From Wolfiporia cocos (Eukaryota > Basidiomycota > Agaricomycetes > Polyporales > Phaeolaceae), in NCBI GenBank assembly GCA_029448655.1, contig JACCLO010000004.1:3968001-4032000 (forward strand): a DNA stretch of 64,000 bases, in the 5' to 3' direction. Position 1 is the first letter of the stretch, and every line of letters begins with the position of its first letter. This document shows positions 11,062 to 20,835 of the stretch, piece by piece. Under the pieces are notes generated by a model. It ran no database searches. It was not told the origin of the DNA and saw only the letters and a program-made list of their open reading frames with translations. The translations under genes and the position numbers were made by a program.

Positions 11062-11949
11062 CTAGGTTAATTACCCGTGGCTTCGCCACGGTCACACTGC
11101 GTTTTCTACTTTAATATATTATTCCAATCCATGTGTGCCTACTTCAGGGTTTTTTTGAAGTTACCTGTGGATCCCCCATGAATCTCCGGTGCATTACCCA
11201 TGGGTTTCCCAACTTCCCTCTTTTGTCTCTTGTCTCTGCCTGCTCAGCCACTTCTGACACCTCGCTGATCCTTGGTCTCATCGTCGTTTCCCTTGTAATA
11301 CTGTGTAATGTGGTGTCAAAATGTTCTTCAATCTTTTGGCAGGCATCTACAGCACAGGCAATTTATGTTACAAAAATCCCCGTGGCATGAGGCATAAATC
11401 CCCATGGCACAGGGCACAAATCCCCATGGTGTAGGGTATTTACATTACAAAAATCCCCGTGGTGTAGGCACAAATCCCCATGGCATGGGGCACAAATCCC
11501 TGTGGAATTGGGGTGCAAATCCCTGTGGCACGGGGTACAAATCCCCGTGGTGTGGGGTATTTACATTAGAAAATTCCCATGCCACAGGACACAAATCCCT
11601 GTGGCATGGGCCACAAACCCCCATGGAATGGGCCACGAATCCCCGTGGTGTGGGGCACGAATCCCCGTGGCATGGGGCACGAATCCCCGTGGTGCGGGGC
11701 ACGAATCCCCGTGGTGCGGGGCAGGAACAGCGCGCAAAACGCGAGCTAGCAGCGCGCGCGCCTTGCAGGCGCCGGGCGTGGGAATCCACCGGCCAACTCC
11801 GCGGATGGCAGGCGCCCTATCTAATGGGAGCAGGATTTGACGACGCGCATGGACGCCACGCGGCAAACGTGGCGTCCATGTGCGCAAAACGCGAGCGACA
11901 CGCTAGCGACACGTGAGCGCCTACGGCGCGAGCTCCCATTACTTATAGA
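11062..11949 (-). mobile_element. Helitron-like unit B1 (888 bp)
   Basis: Minus-strand unit. Its 3' hairpin GTGGCGAAGCCAC is next to GGGTAATTAACCTAG, with a T flank in element orientation. Its 5' end is TCTATAAGTAATGGG. The interior carries the 22 bp minisatellite (11,380-11,730) and a GC-rich stretch shared with other units. It is nearly identical to unit B5 except for an internal block of about 140 bp present here (roughly 11,296-11,440) and missing from B5, so the two are recent relatives. Confidence 0.8.
11380..11730. repeat. 22 bp minisatellite inside unit B1
   Basis: Imperfect tandem repeats of GGGGCACGAATCCCCGTGG plus 2-3 variable bases, period 21-22 bp, degenerating leftwards to CACAAATCCCCATGGCA. 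Each copy contains CCCC...GGGG arms that can pair. All reading frames stay open across it, which creates spurious ORFs of 100-217 codons. A second block with the same repeat lies in unit B5. Confidence 0.85.
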
Positions 11950-12483
11950 CGACTTTAATTACCCATGGCTTCGCCACGAATATCAATTGTCACTTAAGTG
12001 AGATAACTAATAGAATAAGGGAAAAACACATTGGATGGAGACATTATGAGTCCACCCAACCTCCAGGGTGTATGATCACCCTGCTGCACCTGTCCTTTGT
12101 TCTCTGCCCGCTCAGCCACTTCCTCCACCTCGCTGATGCTCGGTGTCGTCGTCGCTTCGCTTGTAACATTGTGTCCACAAATGTAGTGCCTCAGAAAACT
12201 CCCTGAATTCTCTTAATTTGATTTACTGGCGGGTATATACAGTACAGGCCATCTACGTTACAACAGCTACAAAATCCCCGTGGCACAGCACAGGGAGGAC
12301 GCGCGAAACGCGAGTTTTCGTCGAAGGGATTTGAACGCGCGCCTTACAGGCGCCGGGCGTGGGAATACATTGGCCAACTCCCCGGGTCGGTGGCGCGAGC
12401 CCTATGGGACGACGGACAGCACGTGGCACACGTGGAAAAGCACATGGCAGTTCCCACGCAACGGTCGTCCCTTTATTATATGA
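11950..12483 (-). mobile_element. Helitron-like unit B2 (534 bp)
   Basis: Minus-strand unit ending 3' with a mutated CTCG-type terminus (CGAC on +) directly next to the 5' TC of B1. Its 5' end TCATATAATAAAGGG abuts the CTAG of B3. It has the same length as plus-strand unit A1 (13535-14068) and is nearly identical to it in inverted orientation; the one difference I noticed in the segment compared by eye is a single base in the tract next to CCCGCCAG. Confidence 0.85.
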
Positions 12484-12593
12484 CTAGCTTAATTACCTGT
12501 GGCTTCGCCACAATTTTGTATTTCTAGGAGTTATTATATATCTCTGCCCGCTCAGCCACTCCTCCACCTCGCTGACGCTCGGCCTCGTCGTCG
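12484..12593 (-). mobile_element. Helitron-like unit B3, 3' fragment
   Basis: About 110 bp carrying only the 3' part: CTAG, GTAATTAAG, the GTGGCGAAGCCAC hairpin and the CGCTGAC/GCTCAGCC block (element strand reads the complement). The 5' half is missing. The next unit starts immediately with CTAG. Confidence 0.75.
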
Positions 12594-12715
12594 CTAGCTT
12601 AATTACCTGTGGCTTCGCCACAATTTTGTACTTTAGGAGTTGTTTATCTCTGCCCGCTCAGCCACTCCTCCACCTCGCTGACGCTCGGCCTCTGACGCTC
12701 GGCCTCGTCGTCGCG
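12594..12715 (-). mobile_element. Helitron-like unit B4, 3' fragment
   Basis: Short 5'-truncated copy similar to B3, with a small internal duplication (GACGCTCGGCCTC repeated at about 12,680-12,705). It runs into unit B5 without a clean junction. Confidence 0.65.
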
Positions 12716-13465
12716 TGTGACCGTGGCTTCGCCACGGTCACACTGCGTTTTCTACTTTAATATATTATTCCAATCCATGTGTGCCTACTTCAGGGTTTTT
12801 TTGAAGTTACCTGTGGATCCCCCATGAATCTCCTGTGCATTACCCATGGGTTTCCCAACTTCCCTCTTTTGTCTCTTGTCTCTGCCTGCTCAGCCACTTC
12901 TGACACCTCGCTGATCCTTGGTCTCATCGTCGCTTCCCTTGATACTGTAGGGTATTTACATTACAAAAATCCCCGTGGTGTAGGCACAAATCCCCATGGC
13001 ATGGGGCACAAATCCCTGTGGAATTGGGGTGCAAATCCCTGTGGCACGGGGTACAAATCCCCGTGGTGTGGGGTATTTACATTAGAAAATTCCCATGCCA
13101 CAGGACACAAATCCCTGTGGCATGGGCCACAAACCCCCATGGAATGGGCCACGAATCCCCGTGGTGTGGGGCACGAATCCCCGTGGCATGGGGCACGAAT
13201 CCCCGTGGTGCGGGGCACGAATCCCCGTGGTGCGGGGCAGGAACAGCGCGCAAAACGCGAGCTAGCAGCGCGCGCGCCTTGCAGGCGCCGGGCGTGGGAA
13301 TCCACCGGCCAACTCCGCGGATGGCAGGCGCCCTATCTAATGGGAGCAGGATTTGACGACGCGCATGGACGCCACGCGGCAAACGTGGCGTCCATGTGCG
13401 CAAAACGCGAGCGACACGCTAGCGACACGTGAGCGCCTACGGCGCGAGCTCCCATTACTTATAGA
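12716..13465 (-). mobile_element. Helitron-like unit B5 (about 750 bp)
   Basis: Near-identical to B1 including the minisatellite (about 12,960-13,250) and the 5' end TCTATAAGTAATGGG, but its last bases beyond the hairpin are replaced by GTGTGAC instead of the TTAATTA-CTAG terminus, and about 140 bp of interior is deleted. Confidence 0.8.
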
Positions 13466-13534
13466 CTAGCTTAATTACCTGTGGCTTCGCCACAATTTTG
13501 TATTTCTAGGAGTTATTATATATCTCTGCTAAGA
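13466..13534 (-). mobile_element. Helitron-like unit B6, truncated at the orientation switch
   Basis: The 3' end of a minus-strand unit (CTAG, hairpin, then a stretch matching B3) breaks off after ATATCTCTGC and continues TAAGA directly into the plus-strand unit A1. The base before A1 is A, as expected for a Helitron 5' flank. Confidence 0.75.
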
Positions 13535-14068
13535 TCATATAATAAAGGGACGACCGTTGCGTGGGAACTGCCATGTGCTTTTCCACGTGTGCCACGTGCT
13601 GTCCGTCGTCCCATAGGGCTCGCGCCACCGACCCGGGGAGTTGGCCAATGTATTCCCACGCCCGGCGCCTGTAAGGCGCGCGTTCAAATCCCTTCGACGA
13701 AAACTCGCGTTTCGCGCGTCCTCCCTGTGCTGTGCCACGGGGATTTTGTAGCTGTTGTAACGTAGATGGCCTGTACTGTATATACCCGCCAGAAAATCAA
13801 ATTAAGAGAATTCAGGGAGTTTTCTGAGGCACTACATTTGTGGACACAATGTTACAAGCGAAGCGACGACGACACCGAGCATCAGCGAGGTGGAGGAAGT
13901 GGCTGAGCGGGCAGAGAACAAAGGACAGGTGCAGCAGGGTGATCATACACCCTGGAGGTTGGGTGGACTCATAATGTCTCCATCCAATGTGTTTTTCCCT
14001 TATTCTATTAGTTATCTCACTTAAGTGACAATTGATATTCGTGGCGAAGCCATGGGTAATTAAACTCG
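13535..14068 (+). mobile_element. Helitron-like unit A1 (534 bp)
   Basis: First plus-strand unit. It starts TCATATAATAAAGGGACGACC and ends with hairpin GTGGCGAAGCCAT, GGGTAATTAAA and CTCG, directly followed by the TC of A2. It contains a tRNA-like GTTCAAATCCC segment (about 13,683), discussed under rejected ideas. It is an almost exact inverted copy of B2. Confidence 0.85.
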
Positions 14069-14582
14069 TCATATAATAAAGGGACGACCGTTGCGTGGGA
14101 ACTGCCATGTGCTTTTCCACGTGCGCCACGTGCTGTCCGTCGTCCCATAGGGCTCGCGCCACCGACCCGGGGAGTTGGCCAGTGTATTCCCACGCCCGGC
14201 GCCTGCAAAGCGCGCGTTCAAATCCCTTCGGCGAAAAACGTTTTGCGCGTCCTCCCTGCGCTGTGCCACGGGGATTTTGTAGCTGTTGTAACGTAGATGG
14301 CCTGTACTGTATATACACGCGATTAATTAAGAGAATTCAGGGAGTTTTTTGAGGCACCACACAATGTTACAAGCGAAGCGACGACGACACCGAGCATCAG
14401 CGAGGTGGAGGAAGTGGCTGAGCGGGCAGAGAACAAAGGACAGGTGCAACAGGGTGATCACACACCCTGGAGGTTGGGTGGACTCATAATGTCTCCATCC
14501 AGTGTTTTTTCCCTTATTCTATTAGTTATCTCACTTAAGTGACAATTGATATTCGTGGCGAAGCCATGGGTAATTAAACTCG
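14069..14582 (+). mobile_element. Helitron-like unit A2 (514 bp)
   Basis: Same termini as A1 (TCATATAATAAAGGG ... CTCG) with small internal deletions near 14,320-14,360. Joined without spacer to A1 and A3. Confidence 0.85.
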
Positions 14583-14868
14583 TCATATAATAAAGGGACG
14601 ACCGTTGCGTGGGAACTGCCATGTGCTTTTCCACGTGTGCCACGTGCTGTCCGTCGTCCCGTAGGGCTCGCGCCACCGACCCGGGAAGTTGGCCAGTGGA
14701 TTCCCACGCCCAGCGCCTGCAAGGCGGGCATGCCGGTTGCAAAGGTGTTACAAGCGAAGCGACGACGAAGCCGAGCGTCAGCGAGGTGGAGGAGTGGCTG
14801 AGCGGGCAGAGATAAACAACAACTCCTAAAGTACAAAATTGTGGCGAAGCCACAGGTAATTAAGCTAG
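14583..14868 (+). mobile_element. Helitron-like unit A3 (286 bp)
   Basis: Starts TCATATAATAAAGGG like A1 and A2 but ends like A4: AGTACAAAATT, hairpin GTGGCGAAGCCAC, AGGTAATTAAG, CTAG. It therefore combines the 5' end of one subfamily with the 3' end of another. Confidence 0.85.
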
Positions 14869-15155
14869 TCTAAGTACTAAAGGGCCGTGGATTGCGTGGG
14901 AACTGCCATGTGCTTTTCCACGTGTGCCACGTGCTGTCCGTCGTCCCATAGGGCTCGCGCCACCGACCCGGAAAGTTGGCCAGTGGATTCCCACGCCCAG
15001 CGCCTGCAAGGCGCGCATGCCGGTTGCAAAGGTGTTACAAGCGAAGCGACGACGAGGCCGAGCGTCAGCGAGGTGGAGGAGTGGCTGAGCGGGCAGAGAT
15101 AAACAACAACTCCTAAAGTACAAAATTGTGGCGAAGCCACAGGTAATTAAGCTAG
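14869..15155 (+). mobile_element. Helitron-like unit A4 (287 bp)
   Basis: Starts TCTAAGTACTAAAGGG immediately after the CTAG of A3 and ends CTAG at 15152-15155, followed by T. The 3' half is almost identical to A3. This is the cleanest example of a spacer-free CTAG^TC junction. Confidence 0.85.
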
Positions 15156-15382
15156 TTACTCAAAGGCCGTCGGTCGGTCTCCGCCGGGCCGGCGGACGCC
15201 CCGGCTGCTAGATTCTCTATCGAAGCGGTCAGCAGACAAAGACGTGACCAGGAACGATTATGAACACGGGCTATATAGTCCGTTGAGCGGGCCTTCAAGC
15301 TTCAAGCTTCAAGCTTCGCAACGCTGCTCTCGCTGACACCGCCGGACAGTGCAGAGTATCGAATCCTGGGATTGCACTCGTT
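15156..15382 (+). promoter_or_regulatory. DLD1 upstream region
   Basis: Short region between the Helitron array and DLD1. It has a GC-rich stretch (15,180-15,205), a TATA-like GCTATATAG near 15,271 and three tandem TTCAAGC heptamers at 15294-15314. The TATA-like motif lies about 110 nt before the ATG. Confidence 0.4.
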
Positions 15383-17894
15383 ATGCTCAACCTTGCCGCG
15401 CAATTCAGGGCTCTGTCACGCACTCGTCAATCCGCGCCATGCTCTTGCATTTCTCGCACCAATGCGACCCATGACCGTCTGAGGCCGCACGGTGTCCGAA
15501 GCAACAGCCAGTTGTCCGGGAGCCGACCGCCTCCGCGCAAGCCAGTATCTTCAAGCTCGATCATATTCCTTATTGCTTCAACATTGGGTGGTTTGGGAGG
15601 GTATTACCTTGCCAACGGATACGCAAAGAAGCCTGAGACACGCCCATCCCTTACCGGGCTGAATGACCAGTACGGCAGCCCTGCGGACTTTCAGAGAGCC
15701 ATACTCGAGCTGCAGGAGATCTTTCCGGAGGAAATAGTGTCTACCGACCCTGATGATCTGCATGTGCACGGTTATTCCGAAAATGACTATCATCCAGGTA
15801 AGTAGGATTATGACATTGTCTATGGATTGGCTGAAAATATACCATCCACTCTATGGCTTGGTTTTGATAGGTTCGTCTCCGACTGTCGTCGTCTTTCCGG
15901 GGTCTACAGAGGACGTAGTCAAAATTGTGAAGATCGCTAATAAATACAAAATGCCCATTACTCCATACTCTGGTGCAACCAGTCTGGAAGGAAACTTTAG
16001 AGCTGTATGCGAGATTATATGGAATCATCGGAGAGGCTCTGATATTGACTGATTGTAGCCGGACGTGGGAGGGATATGTGTAGACGTGTCTGGAATGGAT
16101 AAAATACTTGAGATTCACGGTATGTTCTAGTAGATGTTTTGCCAGCATGCTGGTGTCTTATTCGTGCATGTTTCAGAGGCCGACTCTGACCTTGTTTGTC
16201 AACCTGGTGCACAATGGATGCATATCAATGATCTCCTGCAGAAGAAAGGTTCGGCATTTTCATTCGATTAACCCCCAGTTCTCTGAACACAGGGCATAGG
16301 TATACCCCTGTTCTTTCCCGTGAGCTCGTATTCTCGTGACACCACATTCATTAGCAATCACTGAACCCCAGTGTCTAGCTAGACCCAGGACCAGGTGCCA
16401 CAATCGGCGGTATGATTAGCACGGGATGTTCTGGCAGTAAGTACAGTACATCTGCAGGTAACAACAATAACAATTGAACTTCAACTTAGCAAACGCTGTT
16501 CGCTATGGCACTGCGAAAAGTGAATGGATTCTCAACGTTGTACGCACCATACTTTACTCTGCCGACTACACACGCTCAATCAGAGGCCTGATGTTAGACG
16601 GTTGTGCTACCTAACGGCGAAGTGGTTAAAACGCGCCGTCGCTCGCGCAAATCCTCCGCTGGGTTCGATACTACAAAGCTATTCATAGGCGCAGAAGGCA
16701 CTCTGGGCATCATCACCGAAGGTGTGTAGTAGATTGCCGGATAACACGATTTCTGTGCACCATCGCTCAAGTTTGTATTGTCGTATGACCAGCAACGATC
16801 CGCCTCGCACCGCTTCTCCCGACGACGGTGGCCATTGTGCAATTCCCTGATGTCCGGAAGGCTACGGAGGCTGTAACTGAAGTAATCAACAGAGGCGTTG
16901 GTGTGCGTGAGTATATACTACTTCCATTACTATTCACGGTGTACGGACATCTTGTTATGCGCCTCCTCAGAATGTGTGGAGCTTGTCGATGACGACTTCA
17001 TGCGCGCCACAAACATGTACGGAATGTCGTCGCGCAAGTATCCGGAACAGGACTGCCTCTTCTTCAAGCTTCAGGGACCAACGGCGCGTTCGATTGCAGA
17101 GACAGCCGAGATCGTACGCGGGATTACGAAGAAGTACGGCGGCACTGGCTTCCAGCTGGCGAGGAATGACAAGGAGGCGCACGATTTGTGGATGGATCGA
17201 AAAAATGCACTGTATTCTGGGCTCGCCTATGTAGAGGGCTGCCGGGGTTGGAGCACAGATGTTTGGTAGGTCGTCGGTGCAACGTCTTTACATGTCGCGC
17301 GAGCATTAAGAGTTCAATCTAGCGTCCCGGTGTCCCGCCTTCCCGACCTTGTATATGAGACGAAGGAGGATATAAAGAAGTCTGGCATACCCTCCACAAT
17401 CGTCGGGCATGTCGGCGACGGTAATGATCTTCAGGTTATACTCGTATATGAGCTAATGCTGAGATGTTAGGCAACTTCCATGCACTTCTGCTGTTCAAGA
17501 CAGAAGAAGAGCTCGAGGAGTGCCGCCACTTGGTGCATCGAATGGTTGAGCGCGCCATTGCGCTTGATGGAACATGTGTGTTACGGTGTAATAGTATCTT
17601 TGGCCTATTATTGATGACCCCTTACTGTCTAGGCACGGGCGAGCATGGCGTCGGCATCGGGAAGCGCAGCTATCTCGTTGATGAGCTAGGAGAAGGGACT
17701 GTAGAACTCATGAAGACCATCAAACGCGCGATCGACCCTTATAATCTCTTCAACCCTGGAAAGGTGAGCTGCGCGCAACGCATCGATCATAAACTTTCTG
17801 AGTGATGGCGCGCAATCAGCTGTACCCGGATGCCGCCCGCAAGGACAGCTTGCAGCACAGGCCGAAGGCCAACGTGGCGACGAGTACCGATTGA
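15383..17894 (+). CDS. DLD1: D-lactate dehydrogenase (cytochrome), mitochondrial
   Basis: FAD-linked oxidase that oxidises D-lactate to pyruvate and feeds electrons to cytochrome c at the mitochondrial inner membrane. The N-terminus is a basic presequence (about residues 1-50), then a hydrophobic anchor [19 protein letters not shown]. The FAD-binding PCMH domain follows: [59 protein letters not shown]. The C-terminal cap ends [22 protein letters not shown] and [12 protein letters not shown]. About eleven introns, all resolvable with GT-AG sites, leave no frame break; the KGIPLFFP/LDPGPG region needs acceptors GGGCATAG and GTGTCTAG. It sits just right of the Helitron array and appears intact. 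Confidence 0.92.
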
Positions 17895-18342
17895 ATTGAG
17901 TTGGTAATCTCGCTGTAGGGGTCGCTGGATGTGCACCGATTGCTTCTGTAGAGCTAGTGTCATGCACGGTACAACAGTTCCGTACATCAGGTTAATCGTC
18001 TCGGCGTTCGCTTCGATCGCACGATCATGTATTAAACAACTCTGATCCCGATGTATCACGGCTTTTCCCCTTGTCATTAGTTTGGTAGGTACAATATCTC
18101 GGAAGGCGTCGACAATGCGGCCTGCCTTGTTCTGCGGCATCGATGCATGATATCTCTGCCTCATCCTGCGACTTCTAAGAACCCAGCCTGGGGTCGACTG
18201 ACACATGATAGAGAAGCTATCAGCCATTACTACTGGTGAATCAAACTGCCCGGTGTGGCATTCTCTGTTGTGACCTCGAACATCGCTGCCTGGTTTTCCT
18301 GCCTGAGCTATCGTTTGAGAACGTAGCGTCACGCGTGTCTTA
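17895..18342. promoter_or_regulatory. Intergenic region before the RPA2-like gene
   Basis: About 450 nt with no gene I can support. An ACGCGT motif sits at 18331-18336, seven bases before the RPA2-like ATG, so it lies in or next to the 5' UTR. A 181-codon open frame on the minus strand overlaps the last DLD1 exon and shows no family motifs. Confidence 0.4.
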
Positions 18343-19632
18343 ATGTCCGCATCGAACGCATCACAGGTAGGCCATCGTTTGAGCTACATCTGCATGGCGT
18401 TAGCATCTTTGCATGTTTCCCGGCAGCATATTCCGCCGATTGAGGCTCTGCGGCCAGTGACTGTCAAGCAGATGCTGTCGGCAGAACGACCACACGCGAC
18501 TGCTAATTTCGAGCTCGATAACATAGAGCTCCAGCACGTCAGTCGTTCATTCTTCTTTGCTTTCCGCATCTGTATGATTGACTTATTAGGTGATGTGCTA
18601 CGCTGCACCTTAGATCACCTCAGTCGTGCATGTCCTCGAGGTGATTGTAAGCGAGAATCGTGTTGCGTATAAGTTCGACGACGGGACTGGTCAGATCAAT
18701 GGGACTCAATGGCTTCGTTCTGGGGAAGAATCCCACCTGGAGGAAGAAGAAACTAGCATTTATGTGCGAGTTCAAGGAACGCTGAGCCGCTTCGGGAACA
18801 GCAATACTTTCACAGTGTCGCAAATACACAAGGTCGAAGACATGCATGAGGTCTATTTTCACTATATGGAGGCCTGCTATGGGACCCTATACATTCAATC
18901 TGGCTCTCCGGTATGTTGGCTCATAAACCCACCTCGGATATGCGATGGTGATGATCCTACAATTCCTGGAAGAATGTACAACATCCTGCCGCGCCAACTG
19001 TTGAGGATGTACCTGCCCCTCACCGGTCTCTTACACCACCGCCAGTCGTTGTTGATACCTCTGTAGCAAGGGCAGAGACTCTGGGATCGCGCGCAACAAC
19101 AGAGCGGGACTTTGCCCCAGATACTACGCAATACCGGCCGGCCACATCCACGAATGATCTACAATCTGCACCTGTTAGACCCCCTTCCGATTCCGATGAA
19201 CGTCGCAAGGCCATTAGCCGTAAATCTATTTTCCCCTTCATTGAAAACGTGCTGAACAATATTCCCCCTAGGCACCGTGAGCCCCCCTGTCCGTGACCCG
19301 CTGTCACACCTTGGGAATCTGGAGCGAGGAATCATACTGGCAATCCTCGATGCCTCTGACAAGCCTGGACCAGAGGACGGAGTGCCTATCGGCGCTATTT
19401 TTTTGAGCGTGAAGAATCTCACCAGCAATATAGAAGAGATCGAGTATGCGTCCAGCAATGCGATCAAATATCGCGACGCTGACTACCCTCTGCATGCTGC
19501 TTCAGGGAAGCACTGGATAATCTCTACGACCAGCATTACATCACGCCTAGCGATGATCTCGCGCATTATAAGGTTACAAACAAAGTGAGGGATACGAAGG
19601 GAATATATGATCTATCGATCTCACCGGTATAA
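18343..19632 (+). CDS. Divergent RPA32-like paralogue
   Basis: Second, intact RPA2-type gene. Six exons keep frame: 18343-18366, 18427-18537, 18614-18910, 19006-19201, 19272-19443, 19506-19632, giving 308 residues. The OB fold is clear: PVTVKQMLSAE, VVHVLEVIVSE, YKFDDGTGQINGTQWL, then IYVRVQGTLSRFGNSNTF. A long Ser/Pro/Thr linker replaces the short one of RPA2. The C-terminal winged helix has VPIGAIFLSVKNL and EALDNLYDQHYITPSDD. It lacks the Gly-rich phosphorylation tail of canonical RPA2 (N-terminus MSASNASQ). By eye it shares only about a third of residues with RPA2 at 9641. It could replace RPA2 in an alternative RPA complex, as RPA4 does in mammals, but that is speculation. Confidence 0.75.
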
Positions 19633-19839
19633 CGGGTTTATCGGGACACCAACAATATCAGGAATGGATGTACGCGTCAGGGACTATCTGTGTAGTTGAC
19701 AAGCACGTTGCAATGTTATAATCAAGACTTCTACATAGAGTGCGCCTCGATGTTGGAACGGAAGAAGTACAATATGGTAGCAGCTACGGCTACACGAATC
19801 ATCGAGGGTTGTCCACCTCCCCACGGAGCCAACTTATGG

Positions 19840-20835
19840 CGGCTACAGGAAATATATAATTCCAGCTGTTGCAGCAGGTCCAGCATGCGACAACTCCGCC
19901 GTCGCCGCCGTCGCGGCAGACTGGGGCGTGACGTCCTGCAGAAATTGTGCTAGGTCTCGAGCGACGAGGTCATGCGTCTTACTGGTCGAATGGAGGCGGT
20001 CAACCCACATGCCACTGCCCGTTTTGCGAACATCTTCGGTCTCGAAGTCGAAGGCGGTAGGGCTGTCCATGGCTTTGCTGAAAGTATTCCATGAAAAGTG
20101 GATCAGGACAGTGGACAAGAGGATGAGACGGAGCAAACTGTGCAGCGCTCGGTGGCTGTCGCAATAACTGGCTCAATTTCTTACCTGTGCACAGTAAATT
20201 CTTTCACACGAATATTTGTTCTGAACCATGACTGACATTACCCGTCGGTGATCTGTGACAGGATAGAGGTTTATGAGCAAGATATTACACCCTCTCGCAT
20301 TGTGTAGCTCGTCTTGCGTTTTAATCAGCCCGGCCACGTAGGTTTCAGCATTGACGAAGCTAGAGCGCTGAGCTATCAGTAGAGGCATCCTGAGGCAGCC
20401 GCGAAGAGGCTTACACACACTCGTTGAAGCCAATCCAAGCGACTGGTGTAGAGTTCGTGCTCACTTACAGCGTATCATACTCAGACCGGCGCGCCCACCT
20501 AGGTTTGGGTGTGGCAGGAATTCTTATTGATCTTGCCGACGAAGGCCACTAACGTTGTCTCCGCGCCCCGCATAATCGTAGACGTGTAGAGGTGTTGGAA
20601 CATGCTTTCTTGTTCGGATGACCAACCCAGTTGGTGAGCTAGTCAGGCTCATTCCAAGTGATCCCAGGAAACGGTACACCGAACGGATTGGCAGCACTAG
20701 GCTGTGTGGCCCTTATGAGTTGTAGCCCGCTTGCGAAAAAGAGGATCCGCTCGTCAGGTTGGATGCTTCGGCTTCTCAAATTCAGGCCACGTATTCCCCT
20801 GTTGTATCGAAATCGATATTGTTGGACAAGCGCAA
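19840..20835 (-). pseudogene. Decayed SGNH/GDSL esterase (unit 1 copy)
   Basis: Homologous along its length to the intact esterase at 26930-28009. Clear remnants are NPFGVPFPGITWNEPD, FSKAMDSPTAFDFE and MWVDRLHSTSKTHDLVARDL. The start codon has changed (ATATCG where the intact copy has ATGTCA). The GDSYS catalytic block is lost (frame reads FFASGLQL). There is a one-base insertion near 20,600 and at least one in-frame stop near 20,530. It converges on the RPA2-like gene. Confidence 0.8.

Larger units (their letters stand above)
11062..15155. mobile_element. Array of ten non-autonomous Helitron-like elements
   Basis: Read on the element strand, units begin TC (TCATATAATAAAGGG, TCTATAAGTAATGGG or TCTAAGTACTAAAGGG). 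Complete 3' ends show hairpin GTGGC-GAA-GCCAC (or a variant) followed 11 nt later by CTAG or CTCG. These are canonical Helitron termini. Six units lie on the minus strand (11062-13534) and four on the plus strand (13535-15155). Most neighbours join with no spacer, so one unit's CTAG/CTCG directly precedes the next unit's TC. Both outer edges are 3' ends followed, in element orientation, by T. No Rep-helicase ORF is present, so they would depend on an autonomous Helitron elsewhere. No terminal inverted repeats or target duplications are apparent. Confidence 0.85.

Noticed and set aside
11380..11730. CRISPR-like regular repeats
   Set aside because: The repeats are 21-22 bp and contiguous, with no unique spacers, in a eukaryotic genome. 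They are a minisatellite.
11404..13432. ORFs of 100-217 codons on both strands of the repeat array
   Set aside because: All frames are open because of the repeat period and composition. The peptides are repetitive and share no family motif.
13600..13720. tRNA-derived SINE: segment with a B-box-like GTTCAAATCCC, an anticodon-like CTGTAAG/CTGCAAG loop and an A-box-like TTGGCCAGTGG
   Set aside because: The element ends are clearly Helitron type (TC...hairpin...CTAG, A/T flanks), several units lack the B-box part, and the T-stem does not pair. A captured tRNA-like fragment is possible, but the element is not a SINE.
16250..16440. Apparent frameshift in DLD1 around the PGPGATIGG motif
   Set aside because: Choosing acceptors at GGGCATAG and GTGTCTAG restores KGIPLFFP and LDPGPG in frame, so the gene is intact.
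17787..18332. 181-codon minus-strand ORF between DLD1 and the RPA2-like gene
   Set aside because: It overlaps the last DLD1 exon, shows no motif or splice support, and its composition looks random.
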